From Streptosporangium lutulentum (GTDB lineage: Bacteria > Actinomycetota > Actinomycetes > Streptosporangiales > Streptosporangiaceae), in contig NZ_JAUSQU010000001.1 in assembly GCF_030811455.1 (NCBI RefSeq), forward strand, positions 10,044,001 to 10,108,000: DNA of 64,000 nt, read 5' to 3'. The number at the start of each line of letters is the position of its first letter. Within the stretch, counting starts at the first letter, position 1. The position numbers were made by a program, and so were the translations under genes. This document shows, piece after piece, positions 1 through 8,703 of this stretch. Below the pieces are notes generated by a model. That model saw only the letters and a list, made by a program, of their open reading frames with translations, was not told where the DNA came from and did no database searches.

Positions 1-1742
1 TCCTCCAGCAGCGTGCGGCCCTTGGCGAACCGGCACCGGTACAGCTCGGCGAGCGCCAGCAGCGCGATCGCGACGACCGGGAGTCCGCGCCGGCTGCCGG
101 GGCCGGCCGACCGGAGCGCCTCGGCGGCCATCTCGGCCCCGCTGCGCCAGTCTCCCCGCAGGATGTCGACGGCGGCGAGTTCCACCAGCAGCGCGCTCCG
201 CACGCCGGGCCCGTGGTCGGTCGTTCTAGCCAGTTCGGAGCCGAGCAGGGCACGCGCCTCGGGCAGCCGGCCGAGTGCCCGCTCCGTGGCGCCCAGCCGT
301 TCCAGAGCGGTGTACCGGTGGACGCCGTCACCGGCGGCCAGCTCGTGCAGGATGGTCCGTGCCTCGTTGAAGCGGCCCGACAGCCTGAGCGCGTTCGCCA
401 GTTCCAGCCGCAGCGCCGCCCGCCGTTCCGCCGCCTGAGGGTCGTCGGGCAGCGCCCACAGAGCGGCGCGCAGCCAACGGGCCGCGGTCGTGGGAGCGAT
501 GTCCACGGAGTTCATCGCGGCGGTGGCGAGCAGCTCGGCGCCGATGGCGTCACCGGGCCTCACCCCGTGCCGGAGGTGTTCGGCGCGTAGCGCCAGCGGC
601 GCGTTCCGCCGGGCCAGGTGGTCGGCCGCGCGGCGATGGGCGGCGACCCGCCAGGACGGACCGGTCATGCGATAGGCGGCGGCTCGGATCAAAGGGTGAC
701 GGAACCGGAAGTGCCCGTCGGTGACGCGCAACACGTCTCGTGCCACGAGCCCGTCCAGCGCCACCCTGACGTCGTCTTCCGGCATCTCGGCGACGGACGC
801 GACCAGTGCCGGATCGAGGGCGTCGGCGGCGATGGAAGCGGCCCGGACGACCGTGGCCAGAGTCGTTTCCAGCATTTCGAGCTCTCTGGCGATCAGGGAG
901 TCGAGCCCTATCCGCCCGCCGTCCTCGCCACCCGGCACGTTGCACAGCTCGTTGACCGTGCGCTCGGGCAACTGGCCCAGGATCTCCAGGTAGAGCGGGT
1001 TGCCCCTGCCGACCTCGTACAGGCGGCGCCGGTAGGCGGGCCGCTTCCCCGGCAGCAGTGATTCGGCGTCGTCCGATGACAGCGGGCCCAGGGGCGTGCG
1101 CACCACCTGGGCGGCGGAGCTCGCCAGCGAGCGCTCCAGCACCGACGGCAGGAGACCCGTGCGGGCGGTGAGGACGGTGACGGTCGCCCGGGGAGGATGC
1201 CGCACGAGATAGTCGATCAGCTCGGTGGACGCGGCGTCGGCCCAGTGCACGTCGTCGAGCAGAAGCAGCAGACCGGACGGCAGGGCACACGCCTCGAGCA
1301 GGGCACGGGTCTGCCGGTGCGTCCGGTGCCGCTCCACTCCGATGACCTGGTCGCCGTCCTGGGCCGAGGGGGTGCGCGCGGCGAGCCTGACCCGCAGCCA
1401 GTCGGCGTGCGCGGCCAGTTGCGGATGGCTCCCGGCGTCGTCCAGGGCGTCCAGGACCAGCGCCCAGGGCGCGCCGCTCTCGATCTCCGTGGCCCGGCCC
1501 GAGAGCACCGGGACGCCGTCGGAGGCCGCGGAGGCGGCGAACGCGGAGAGGAGCCGGGACTTGCCGATGCCCGGTTCGCCGGTCACCACCACGAAGGCCG
1601 GTCGGTCTCCGCCGGCCAGCAGTTTCCGCACTCGCGCCAGTTCGGTGCCGCGACCCGGCAGGACGTCGGTCGCGTTGCCGGGGCGACTCATGGCGGTTCT
1701 GCCCAAGCCGGCGGCTCGGGCCGCGAGCGAGCGCACGTCCAT
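1..1742 (-). CDS. LAL-family (large ATP-binding LuxR-type) transcriptional regulator, 3' end cut by window
   Basis: The 580 visible codons read on the minus strand and run off the left edge. A Walker A loop GEPGIGKS sits at residues 55-62 and a Walker B-like LLDDVHWAD at 161-169, followed by a long helical, TPR-like region. This is the layout of MalT/LAL activators, whose C-terminal LuxR-type HTH would lie outside the window; that HTH is inferred, not seen. The start ATG has a GGAGA motif 8 bases upstream. The gene lies 68 bp downstream of a TetR gene on the same strand, so the two may be co-transcribed. The ligand and targets cannot be told from the sequence. A start 17 codons later is possible. 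Confidence 0.85.
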   Translation of the reverse strand, partial: MDVRSLAARAAGLGRTAMSRPGNATDVLPGRGTELARVRKLLAGGDRPAFVVVTGEPGIGKSRLLSAFAASAASDGVPVLSGRATEIESGAPWALVLDALDDAGSHPQLAAHADWLRVRLAARTPSAQDGDQVIGVERHRTHRQTRALLEACALPSGLLLLLDDVHWADAASTELIDYLVRHPPRATVTVLTARTGLLPSVLERSLASSAAQVVRTPLGPLSSDDAESLLPGKRPAYRRRLYEVGRGNPLYLEILGQLPERTVNELCNVPGGEDGGRIGLDSLIARELEMLETTLATVVRAASIAADALDPALVASVAEMPEDDVRVALDGLVARDVLRVTDGHFRFRHPLIRAAAYRMTGPSWRVAAHRRAADHLARRNAPLALRAEHLRHGVRPGDAIGAELLATAAMNSVDIAPTTAARWLRAALWALPDDPQAAERRAALRLELANALRLSGRFNEARTILHELAAGDGVHRYTALERLGATERALGRLPEARALLGSELARTTDHGPGVRSALLVELAAVDILRGDWRSGAEMAAEALRSAGPGSRRGLPVVAIALLALAELYRCRFAKGRTLLE

Positions 1743-1810
1743 GGCTCAAGTCTCCGTACGTGAGGGGAAGGAGGGAGATGCCGTCCCGCCACGCGGAGAG
1801 CAGGGCGGGG

Positions 1811-2464
1811 CTAGTCGCCGGACCGGAGGGCGCGCATGCGGCCGACCGGCGGCGGATCGTCCTGGATGACCGAGGTCTCGGGGGAGGGGAGTCCGTACAT
1901 CTCATACAGGCGGCGGCGCACGCGTTCCAGCGGGTACTGGTCCTGGTAGACCGAGGCCTTGAATATGACGCCTTCCAGAACGCTGCGGAGCATCACCTCT
2001 TCGAGGGCGGGGTCGGCCGCGCCGCGGGCCGCGAACAGCTCGCGCAACCCGTCTTCCAGGCGACGCACCCCGGCCTCCTTCCTGGCCTCCGCCTGTGCGA
2101 AGAGCGGGTGCGTGGAGGGGTGGATCACCAGGCTGAGTGTCATTTGCTGTACGGGCAGGGATTGGGCCACTGTGAGCAGGACGCCGTCGATGATGGCCGC
2201 CAGCCGTTCGTCGGGCGTGCCCGTCACGTTCAGGATGTCGGTCACGCTGTCGATGTAACGGTCCAGAAGGTTGTCCACGAGATTCTGCTTGCCTGGGAAG
2301 TAGTAGGTGATCAGACCGCGAGAGACCCCGGCACGGGCGGTGATGTCGGAGATCGTGGCATTGTGGTAGCCCTTCTCGCTGAAGACCTCCAGTGCGGCGG
2401 AGAGGATCCTCTCCATTGACTGCTCGCGCATCACTTCGTTGGCCCGCGCTGATCGTGGCGACAC
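1811..2464 (-). CDS. TetR/AcrR family transcriptional repressor
   Basis: 217-residue TetR-type regulator. The N-terminal helix-turn-helix region (ILSAALEVFSEKGYHNATIS, then DITARAGVSRGLITYYF) is typical, and the C-terminal two thirds would be the ligand-binding dimer domain. A GTG start at 2464 is chosen because GAGGTGGG lies just upstream at good spacing; an upstream GTG (2479) would bury that ribosome site in the coding region, and an ATG at 2431 is a further option. The gene precedes the LAL regulator and may share its transcript. A CTGTACAG palindrome about 170 bp upstream is a possible operator. The ligand is unknown. Confidence 0.88.
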   Translation of the reverse strand: MSPRSARANEVMREQSMERILSAALEVFSEKGYHNATISDITARAGVSRGLITYYFPGKQNLVDNLLDRYIDSVTDILNVTGTPDERLAAIIDGVLLTVAQSLPVQQMTLSLVIHPSTHPLFAQAEARKEAGVRRLEDGLRELFAARGAADPALEEVMLRSVLEGVIFKASVYQDQYPLERVRRRLYEMYGLPSPETSVIQDDPPPVGRMRALRSGD

Positions 2465-3000
2465 TCTTACCCACCTCACTGGCTCGCGTCATGGCTCGTA
2501 CGAGGCGAGAGCCGCCCTGAAGCCATTCTCGCGTGCGGCACCCGGCAGGATGCTCAGCGGCGAGTAGTCAGCCATAAACCTTCTTTCCCGTTGACGGACG
2601 CGGCCCGGGGCCATCGGTGATGCAATGTTGACTGTACAGCCATCCAGCCAAAAAACGATCAAATCCAATGGTCGAAAAAGTGAACTTCACCTCAGGTCGG
2701 ACGAAACGACCCCATCGGCTCCCACGGGCAACGGCGGCGCTCAGACGGGCCGTCGGGTCCCGTCGTCTTCGCCGGTGAACGCGGGGGGCGCGGCAGCCGG
2801 GCGCCTCGACGAGAGGGCCGATCGCCGGCCGGAGATCGCGGGTGGAGGTCGTCCGGGGCGGTGTTCGCCCGCCGGAGGACGGTCGACGCCCGCCGCGCGG
2901 TCAACCTGGTGACTGCGGGCGGGCCTGGTGAGGACGGTGGGCGGGACGGCGGGGCCGATGGCGACGCCGTCGCCGGACCCGGGAACTCGGGGGCTCGGGG
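2465..3000. other. Intergenic region upstream of the TetR gene
   Basis: About 540 bp with no convincing gene. The part near 2560-2700 is relatively AT-rich, as expected for the TetR promoter, and contains the 8-bp palindrome CTGTACAG at 2632-2639, a candidate operator with only weak support. Short reading frames on both strands here lack ribosome sites and have compositions typical of chance frames in GC-rich DNA. Confidence 0.4.
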
Positions 3001-3022
3001 GCTCGGGGGGAGTTCCCCGAGC
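3001..3022 (-). terminator. Hairpin downstream of the STAS gene at 3049
   Basis: Perfect 8-bp stem GCTCGGGG / CCCCGAGC with a 6-base loop, 27 bp beyond the stop codon of the minus-strand STAS gene. There is no U-tract, which is common for terminators in GC-rich actinomycetes. Confidence 0.45.
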
Positions 3023-3048
3023 CGTGACCTCGAAGCCTCGGGGAGGCG

Positions 3049-3411
3049 CTAGGACGCCATCAGGCGCATGTCCGGCAGCGGCCTGGTGGTCCGTGCGCCC
3101 GTCAGGTCGGAGCTGACGGTGAACCTGGCGAGCAGTCCGGTGGCCCTCAGCACCATGCAGACGGCCGGAGACGGTGAGAGCAGGCGCAGGGTGCCACCGC
3201 GCTGTGCGGCCCTGCGCAGGGTGGAGATCAGGACGGCCACGCCGCTGGTGTCCATGAGGGTCACCCGTGACAGGTCGAGGAGAAGGCGGCTGCCCGGACG
3301 GTCGAGGGCGCTGAGAAGGTGCTCGCGGAGTGTGTGGGCCGAGAAGATGTCGATCTCTCCGTCGACGCGGCAGACGGTCCAGTCGAGTCGGTTTTCCATG
3401 GAAAGGTCCAT
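3049..3411 (-). CDS. STAS-domain anti-sigma factor antagonist
   Basis: 120-residue single STAS domain. The motif LMDTSGVAVL carries the serine that an anti-sigma kinase phosphorylates in SpoIIAA/RsbV proteins. In that family the unphosphorylated protein binds an anti-sigma factor and frees a sigma factor. The start ATG at 3411 is set by GGAGG five bases upstream; an upstream in-frame TTG would overlap that site. No kinase or sigma gene is adjacent, so this is an orphan antagonist. A second STAS gene lies 380 bp away on the same strand. Confidence 0.88.
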   Translation of the reverse strand: MDLSMENRLDWTVCRVDGEIDIFSAHTLREHLLSALDRPGSRLLLDLSRVTLMDTSGVAVLISTLRRAAQRGGTLRLLSPSPAVCMVLRATGLLARFTVSSDLTGARTTRPLPDMRLMAS

Positions 3412-3794
3412 CAGGACCTCCAATCAATGGACGGAGATCACCGGCTCGAACCAGCCGTGGTCTGCGCGTCCGTTAGGGCGAATCGAGCCGACAGGCCAGG
3501 CTTTCCACCGAATCTCGGCCGCGTGGTTCTCGTCCGCGGGGCCCGGGGTGCCATCGCTGGCTGACTGCTTCGACTACATAGTGTACATCCTGATTACGCA
3601 GTGTACGGCGTGACCATGATCCAACGGTGTCACCGACACGCCGGTGTTCTTCCCGATGGTCGCGATGATCCTCAATCGGGGGTCACCGAGGTTCGTCGAG
3701 CCAGGCCCGGAACCGGGATGGAGGCCGGAGGGGAACGGTGGGCGGAAGCCGGGGGACGAGGCCCGGCCTTCACCGTCATCGTCCGTCTCGTGAC
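3412..3794. other. Intergenic region between two STAS genes
   Basis: 383 bp without a gene. On the minus strand the hexamer TACACT occurs twice, 22 bp apart, inside 3581-3606. Either copy could serve as a -10 element for the STAS gene at 3049, but no clear -35 is visible. Confidence 0.35.
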
Positions 3795-4163
3795 TCAGTG
3801 AAAGGCGGATATGCCCTGGTCGGAGACCATCCGCACGGACTGGCCGAGGTCGGGGTCGATGGGAAACGCCTCCCTCAGCCTGGTCAGCTCCAGCAGGCGG
3901 CCGAGGAATCCGTGGACCCCGACGAGCCGCAGCCAGCCGTTCCGTTCGTAGGCGCGACGCAGAGTTGCCAAAAGCATCCAGATGCCCGTGGAATCACAGA
4001 AATCCAAATCTGTCGCGTCGATGATGAGGCAGACGCGGCCACGATCCAGCAGCTCCGTGAGCTCTTCGTCGAGCCGGGGAACCGAGAGTTTGTCCAGATC
4101 GCCCACGAGGGACACCACTGAAAACCGGGGGTGATCTTTCACGATGACGGAAAGTCGATTCAT
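3795..4163 (-). CDS. STAS-domain anti-sigma factor antagonist (second copy)
   Basis: 122-residue STAS protein with the phospho-acceptor motif FCDSTGIWML around residues 55-65, as in RsbV/SpoIIAA and the BldG-type actinomycete proteins. Its likely role is to bind an anti-sigma factor when unphosphorylated. It shares the fold but little detailed sequence with the neighbouring STAS protein, so they are probably separate antagonists rather than a recent duplication. The ribosome site upstream of the ATG is weak (GGGTAA). No partner kinase is seen nearby. Confidence 0.88.
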   Translation of the reverse strand: MNRLSVIVKDHPRFSVVSLVGDLDKLSVPRLDEELTELLDRGRVCLIIDATDLDFCDSTGIWMLLATLRRAYERNGWLRLVGVHGFLGRLLELTRLREAFPIDPDLGQSVRMVSDQGISAFH

Positions 4164-4434
4164 GATTACCCGTTTGTCTACGGTGACGGAAAGCCGAGTG
4201 TCACGATGTTTCGCTGTCTACGGCCGTTGAGGGGGCAGCGCCGGTACGGGAGCCGCGCAGGGACGGAGGCCATCACCACCGTACGCCCGCGGCTCGCGAC
4301 AGTTCAACGGGTGAGGCGAACCGCCGGCCGCCGGGGCGCCCCGGCTCACCTCCGTGGCCCGGCCGGGGTGACGAACCGTGAAGACGCCGTCGCGGGATTC
4401 GTTTGCCCCTTGCGGCCGGGGGCACGCGGAAATC

Positions 4435-5571
4435 ATGGCAACCACCGGTCCGGCAGTGCTCACCGTCAACGCGGGGTCATCGAGCCTCCAGCTCCATCTC
4501 GTCCGGGACGGGCTGGTCCTGGAGGCCGAGCACAGCGAGCGGAGCCCCGATCCGGAGGCGGCCGGGCAGGCCGTCGCCGCCTTCCTCGGCAAGGCTCCGG
4601 AATGCGACGTCGCGGCGGTCGGCCATCGCCTCGTGCACGGTGGCGAGGCCGTGCGGAGACCGACGGTCGTCGACGACGACGTGCTGGTCGCGGTGCGTGA
4701 GTACGAGGACCTCGCCCCACTGCACGTACCGCCCGCGCTCGCGCTCGTCGACGCCGCGCGCGGGCGGCTGCCCGGCGTCCCGCACGTGCTCTGCCCGGAC
4801 ACCGCCTTCCACGCGGACCTGCCCGAGAGCGCCGCGACCTACGCGCTGCCGCCGGAGTGGAGGAGCCGGTACGGCCTGCGCCGCTACGGATTTCACGGGC
4901 TGTCCTACACCTGGGCGCTGGGGCGGGCGGCGGAGCTCCTGGAGCGGCCCGCCTCCTCCCTGCAGGTCGTCCTCACCCATCTCGGCGGGGGCTCCTCGGT
5001 GTGCGCGGTCCGTCAGGGCCGCAGCATGGACACCTCGATGGGGTTCACCCCGCTGGAGGGGGTGCCGATGAGCAAACGATCGGGCAGCGTGGACCCCGGC
5101 ATGATGCTGTGGCTGCTGTCGGGCTCCCGGCTCTCGATCGAGGAGCTGCGCGACGGGCTGGAGCGCAGGTCGGGGCTGCTCGGGCTGTCGGACGGCAGAT
5201 CGGGCGACACGAGGGAGCTGGTGGCCGCCGGGGACCCCGCCTCCGCGCTGGCGCTGGAGGTGTTCGTCCACCGGGTGAGCCGGGAGATCGCCGCCGCCGC
5301 GACGAGCCTGGGACGGCTGGACGCGCTGGTGTTCACCGGGGAGATCGGCTGGGACCAGCCGGAGGTTCGTGACGCCGTCTGCCGCAGGCTCGCGCTTCTC
5401 GGTGTCGAGCCCCCCGCTCGCGCCGATCTCGACGCCGACGGGACGATCAGCGCGCCGGGTGCGATCGTCCCCGTGCTGGCCGTACGGCCGCGTGAGGAGC
5501 TGCAGCTCGCCGTCGACACCCTCGGTGCGCTCGGCCGCCCTGCCGGAGACCTGGAGAGGAGCCGGAGGTGA
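4435..5571 (+). CDS. ackA: Acetate kinase
   Basis: 378-residue member of the acetokinase family, which interconverts acetate plus ATP and acetyl phosphate plus ADP in the cytoplasm. Visible family signatures are VNAGSSS near residue 11, GHRLVHGG at 63-70, PDTAFH near 121, RYGFHGLSY, the HLGGGSS phosphate loop and MDTSMGFTPLEG. The ATG at 4435 places NAGSSS close to the N-terminus as in known enzymes; an upstream GTG at 4378 would add 19 unconserved residues. Neither phosphotransacetylase nor phosphoketolase is adjacent. The segment after TPLEG (VPMSKRSGSVDP) differs slightly from the usual form. Confidence 0.93.
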   Translation: MATTGPAVLTVNAGSSSLQLHLVRDGLVLEAEHSERSPDPEAAGQAVAAFLGKAPECDVAAVGHRLVHGGEAVRRPTVVDDDVLVAVREYEDLAPLHVPPALALVDAARGRLPGVPHVLCPDTAFHADLPESAATYALPPEWRSRYGLRRYGFHGLSYTWALGRAAELLERPASSLQVVLTHLGGGSSVCAVRQGRSMDTSMGFTPLEGVPMSKRSGSVDPGMMLWLLSGSRLSIEELRDGLERRSGLLGLSDGRSGDTRELVAAGDPASALALEVFVHRVSREIAAAATSLGRLDALVFTGEIGWDQPEVRDAVCRRLALLGVEPPARADLDADGTISAPGAIVPVLAVRPREELQLAVDTLGALGRPAGDLERSRR

Positions 5572-5686
5572 CGGTCGCGCCGCTGTGAACGCCGCCCGGA
5601 TGGAGCCCCCGGATCCCGCGCCGAGGTGGGGGGAAGGGGGGAGGCCGCCTTTCACGGACGGTGGTCGTGAAGACGGCGGATTCGTC

Positions 5687-6139
5687 CTACGAGGCCGACA
5701 TCCGGGTTCCGTTCATGGGAACCCCGTTCGTGGGCCTGGGCGTGGCCGGCCGTCGTACCGCCTTCTTGATGGCGGCCGCCGCGCTGTTCTCAACCGCGCT
5801 GTTCTCAACCGCGCTGTTCTTAACCGCGCTGTTCTTCACCGAGGAGTTCTCCAGGCATGCCGGATTGATGCGGCCGCCGTGCTCGTCGTGGTGATCGGCG
5901 TCGGCGTCGTCGAACCACACACCGCCGTCGGCCAGGTAGCGGAAGCGGATGGGCTGCTGCGACGAGACGGTGAGACTCACCTGGTACGTGCCGTTGTTCA
6001 TACGCTCCATCGGATGGGCATAGGGGTCCCAGTTGTTGAAGTCACCGACCAGGGAAATCCCACCGATGGACTTGTCGTTCGGTACGACAAAGGTGAGTTT
6101 GACCTGCCCGTTTTTCATGGGCTTGCCACGCTTGATCAC
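5687..6139 (-). CDS. CBM48/AMPK-type glycogen-binding domain protein with repetitive C-terminus
   Basis: 150 residues. Residues 10-90 match an isoamylase N-terminal or CBM48 fold: ISLVGDFNNWDPYAHPM and RFRYLADGGVWFDD are the usual carbohydrate-contact strands. The tail contains the pentad repeat (S)VKNSA/VENSA, encoded by four 15-bp tandem units, then a basic KKAVRRPATPRP stretch. The start is GTG with AGGAGG six bases upstream. Such stand-alone domains occur in actinomycetes and are thought to bind glycogen or act as adaptors; the function here is not known. No glycogen enzyme is adjacent. Confidence 0.85.
   Translation of the reverse strand: MIKRGKPMKNGQVKLTFVVPNDKSIGGISLVGDFNNWDPYAHPMERMNNGTYQVSLTVSSQQPIRFRYLADGGVWFDDADADHHDEHGGRINPACLENSSVKNSAVKNSAVENSAVENSAAAAIKKAVRRPATPRPTNGVPMNGTRMSAS
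5781..5840. repeat. Four 15-bp tandem repeats within the CBM48 gene
   Basis: Unit GCGCTGTTCTCAACC repeated four times, with the third and fourth copies carrying one or two changes and a fifth degraded copy following. The period is five codons, so copy-number change keeps the frame. The repeat encodes the NSAVE/NSAVK pentads. Confidence 0.9.
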
Positions 6140-6469
6140 TGAAGTCCTCCTGACATCACTGCCTCCATGGATAGCTCGCCGTGATCTTGTTAACGGAAAG
6201 ACGTGAAGATCACGTCAACTGCCCGAATCGCGCCCTCCATGACGGGTCGCGATCGGGAGGCCGACGTTCAGTCACGGCCGAGCCGTCGATCCACCTGGAT
6301 CGTTACCGTCCGCTACGGGAGGACAACCCGGGCAAACCAACTTTTGATCAGTATTACGTCCGACCTTGACCAGGTCATGATCGTTGGCGGGTTCGGGGGG
6401 TGTGGCGGGAACTTTCCCCGGAAGTGTGACAAGGTCGGCCGCGTGGTCGCCGTCCGCCAAAATGGTGGG
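6140..6469. other. Divergent intergenic region with an inverted repeat
   Basis: About 330 bp between the divergent CBM48 and kinase-like genes. At 6200-6216 there is a perfect inverted repeat GACGTGA-aga-TCACGTC, suited to a dimeric repressor and lying about 60 bp upstream of the CBM48 start. The right half (6340-6440) is moderately AT-rich and may hold the promoter of the plus-strand gene. No gene is supported. Confidence 0.4.
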
Positions 6470-7099
6470 GTGGACGTACGGCCGATCTCCCCGTCGCTGC
6501 TGGTCGAGGAACTCGCCGACCGGATAGCCTCCGCGCCCCGTGAGTCCTGGGTGCGGGTCGCGCTCGACGGCGCGCCGGCGGCGCGGCCGGGCGAGCTCGC
6601 GGACGCGCTGGCGGGCCCGCTCCGCCTCCGCGGCCGGGAGGTTCTCCGGGTGTCCTCCACCGACTTCCTGCGCCCGGCGTCGCTGCGTTTCGAGCACGGC
6701 CGGACCGATCCGGACGCCTTCTACACGGACTGGCTCGATGCCGGGGCTCTGACGCGTGAGGTGCTGGGGCCGCTCGAACCGGGCCGGTCGGGAAAGGTCC
6801 TGCCCACGCTGTGGGACAGCGTCGTCGACAGAGCCACCCGCGCGCCCTACGTCACCCTGCCCGAGGGCGGGGTGCTGCTGCTGGACGGGGCCCTGCTGCT
6901 CGGTCAGGGACTGCCGTTCGACCTGGCCGTGCACCTGTCGCTCTCATCCGGCGCGCTCGCCCGGCGGACCGCCGAGGAATGGCGGTGGACGTTGCCCGCC
7001 TACACGCGATACGAGGAGGAGGCCGCACCGGCGAGCGTCGCCGACGTGGTCGTCAGGGTCGACGACCCGAGACATCCGGCGGTGGTCACCCGGCGATGA
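6470..7099 (+). CDS. Uridine kinase-like protein with degenerate P-loop
   Basis: 209-residue protein resembling actinomycete proteins annotated as uridine kinase: an RVALDG strand followed by a nucleotide-loop position, VSSTDFLRPASLRFEHG, a TLWD motif and a LLLDGALLLGQGLPFD segment. In place of the family's AAGKT/S loop it reads GAPAARPGE, without the phosphate-binding Lys and Ser/Thr. ATP binding by the classical mechanism is therefore doubtful. The start is uncertain: GTG at 6470 matches the usual N-terminus (RPISPSLLVEELADRIA), while a GTG at 6443 has a slightly better ribosome site. The role is unknown. Confidence 0.7.
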   Translation: MDVRPISPSLLVEELADRIASAPRESWVRVALDGAPAARPGELADALAGPLRLRGREVLRVSSTDFLRPASLRFEHGRTDPDAFYTDWLDAGALTREVLGPLEPGRSGKVLPTLWDSVVDRATRAPYVTLPEGGVLLLDGALLLGQGLPFDLAVHLSLSSGALARRTAEEWRWTLPAYTRYEEEAAPASVADVVVRVDDPRHPAVVTRR

Positions 7100-7154
7100 G
7101 CGCGCGGCGCCGACCGGCCGGGAGCCGGGGATGGGAAGGGGGCCCCGCCGAAAG

Positions 7155-7183
7155 ACGGGACGCGCCCCCCGGACGCGTCCCGT
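7155..7183. terminator. Bidirectional hairpin between convergent genes
   Basis: Perfect 10-bp stem ACGGGACGCG / CGCGTCCCGT with a 9-base C-rich loop, placed between the stops of the kinase-like gene and the minus-strand membrane protein gene. Confidence 0.6.
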
Positions 7184-7206
7184 CCCCGAATGTTCGGCCG
7201 TCGTGC

Positions 7207-7500
7207 TCACACTCCGGCGCGTGACGGCATCCTGCCCTCGTTGTAGGACTCGCTGAGCTTCTCCTGCTCCATGGGCCGCTGGTCCATGTGGGTCTCCTCG
7301 ATCCGCAGCGCGACCCCGATCGCGAAGAAGGTCGGCGCCCATTCGCCGACGAAGATCCCCCAGCGGTCCGCCCGATCCGTCCCGGCGTTCTCGGCCGCCT
7401 GGGAGGTCAGCCACGATGCGACCGACAGGCCGATCGACGCGATTCCGGCCATGTACATGACGTTCGAACTCACGCCCATCTTGTGAAGCATGCTGATCAT
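7207..7500 (-). CDS. Small membrane protein, function unknown
   Basis: 97 residues with a hydrophobic segment at about 14-33 (VMYMAGIASIGLSVASWLTS) and a second at about 48-65 (GIFVGEWAPTFFAIGVALRI), suggesting two membrane helices. The C-terminus is polar and acidic. AGGGGGA four bases upstream of the ATG supports the start. No family is recognised. It lies upstream of a coiled-coil protein gene in divergent-to-tandem context, and nothing indicates a role. Confidence 0.65.
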   Translation of the reverse strand: MISMLHKMGVSSNVMYMAGIASIGLSVASWLTSQAAENAGTDRADRWGIFVGEWAPTFFAIGVALRIEETHMDQRPMEQEKLSESYNEGRMPSRAGV

Positions 7501-7625
7501 TTTGTCCCCCTGGTGATGGTTCGTTCTTATCGTTACCCCATGCTCTGGTGTGTAACCGAAAGTGATGAACCGCAGGTGGTGGCGTGGCGTTCCGATGGAA
7601 GGCGCCGGTGACGGCCTGACCGCTC

Positions 7626-7832
7626 CTATTCGAGGCGTTTGAGTAACTCATCCCGCCAGCTCTCCAGCTCGGCGACACGCTCCTCCTGCTCGTCGGCCAG
7701 GTTGATCATCATTGCCCGCTCGGTGGCGTCCGTCGGGCCGAGGTCGCCGACCTGGTCGCGGAGCTCGGCGGCTTCGGCGCGAAGTCGCGCCAGGTCCTCC
7801 TCGACCTGCCGGAGTTCTTCCTGAGTGCTCAT
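7626..7832 (-). CDS. Small coiled-coil protein, function unknown
   Basis: 68 residues, almost entirely charged and helical, with heptad-like Leu and Ala spacing (LRQVEEDLARLRAEAAELRD, then VAELESWRDELLKRLE). It probably forms a coiled coil or helical hairpin. A small inverted repeat, GGGGTATTGACCCC on the coding strand, overlaps the weak ribosome site just before the ATG and could limit translation. No family is recognised. Confidence 0.6.
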   Translation of the reverse strand: MSTQEELRQVEEDLARLRAEAAELRDQVGDLGPTDATERAMMINLADEQEERVAELESWRDELLKRLE

Positions 7833-7920
7833 CCGGGGTCAATACCCCTGTCTCCGGGCCCGACTCCACGCGTCCGGCTCCTTGAAGGAACCGAACCGGC
7901 CCGGCCGGTGTAACTTCCGC

Positions 7921-8589
7921 ATGAGACGAATCCCGCCACTCCTGGCGATCATCGTTCCCCTGCTGGTGATGGCTCTCGCGGCGCCGGCGCGGGCCGGCGG
8001 CTGGGCGATCACCTCCATGGACCCGGTCCCGGCCGGAATACGCCCCGGCACGACCTACACGCTCGGCTTCTGGCTGCTTCAGCACGGTACGCACCCCTAC
8101 GACGGGACCGACCTGGGGGAGGTCGGGCTGAGGTTCACCGACGGGAAGAAGACCCTCATGTTCCCCGGCGTGCCGTTGAAGGAACCGGCCCACTACGCCG
8201 CGGCAGTCTCCCTGCCGGCGGGCACCTGGCAGGTGGAGGGCGTCCAGGGATGGTTCTCGCCCTACAAGGTCGGCACCCTCGCCGTGCCGGGGAACCTGAC
8301 GCTCGCCCCCGTTCCCGAAGACCTCAGGCGGGCGATCGCCGCACAGGCCCCGCAGGACCACTGGGGCGAGATCCGCCCGCCCGGCATCCCACGCGGCGAC
8401 GCCGTCCCCCTGCCCGACACCTCCCGGCCCGCCGCCGCCTCGCCCGCGCCCGCCGCGAAGGCGCTCGACGGCGTGACCACGGTCGCGGTCGTGGAGCCGG
8501 ACTTCCGGTGGCGCACACCGCACACGCTGGTGGCGCTCCTGGGGCTCGCCGCCCTCACGGTCGTGGCCTACCGGCTGCGGCGGCGCTGA
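7921..8589 (+). CDS. Secreted, membrane-anchored protein of unknown function
   Basis: 222 residues. An N-terminal signal peptide (two Arg, a hydrophobic LLAIIVPLLVMALAAPARAG core and an ARA-G cleavage site) is followed by a beta-rich extracellular domain, a proline/alanine-rich stalk (about 165-185), one hydrophobic helix near residue 205 (TLVALLGLAALTVVAY) and a terminal RLRRR stop-transfer. The protein is therefore predicted to be anchored at the C-terminus, with its domain outside the cell. There is little upstream ribosome site, so translation may be leaderless. The family is not recognised. Confidence 0.72.
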   Translation: MRRIPPLLAIIVPLLVMALAAPARAGGWAITSMDPVPAGIRPGTTYTLGFWLLQHGTHPYDGTDLGEVGLRFTDGKKTLMFPGVPLKEPAHYAAAVSLPAGTWQVEGVQGWFSPYKVGTLAVPGNLTLAPVPEDLRRAIAAQAPQDHWGEIRPPGIPRGDAVPLPDTSRPAAASPAPAAKALDGVTTVAVVEPDFRWRTPHTLVALLGLAALTVVAYRLRRR

Positions 8590-8703
8590 GCAGGCGCCCG
8601 GTCCCGCCCGGAGAGCCGGCGGGGTCCGGGGGGGAGTCCCGGCGCTGAACCCGGCACGCCGGCAGTGCGTATCTCCGCCTGAACGCGAGCTCAGAGGAGA
8701 ACC

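Noticed and set aside
2625-2912. 95-codon plus-strand frame upstream of the STAS genes
   Set aside because: It has no ribosome site, low-complexity Arg/Gly/Pro-rich translation and no similarity that I recognise.
5781-5840. Possible CRISPR array
   Set aside because: The units are contiguous 15-bp tandem repeats without spacers and code for a protein repeat; no cas gene is nearby.
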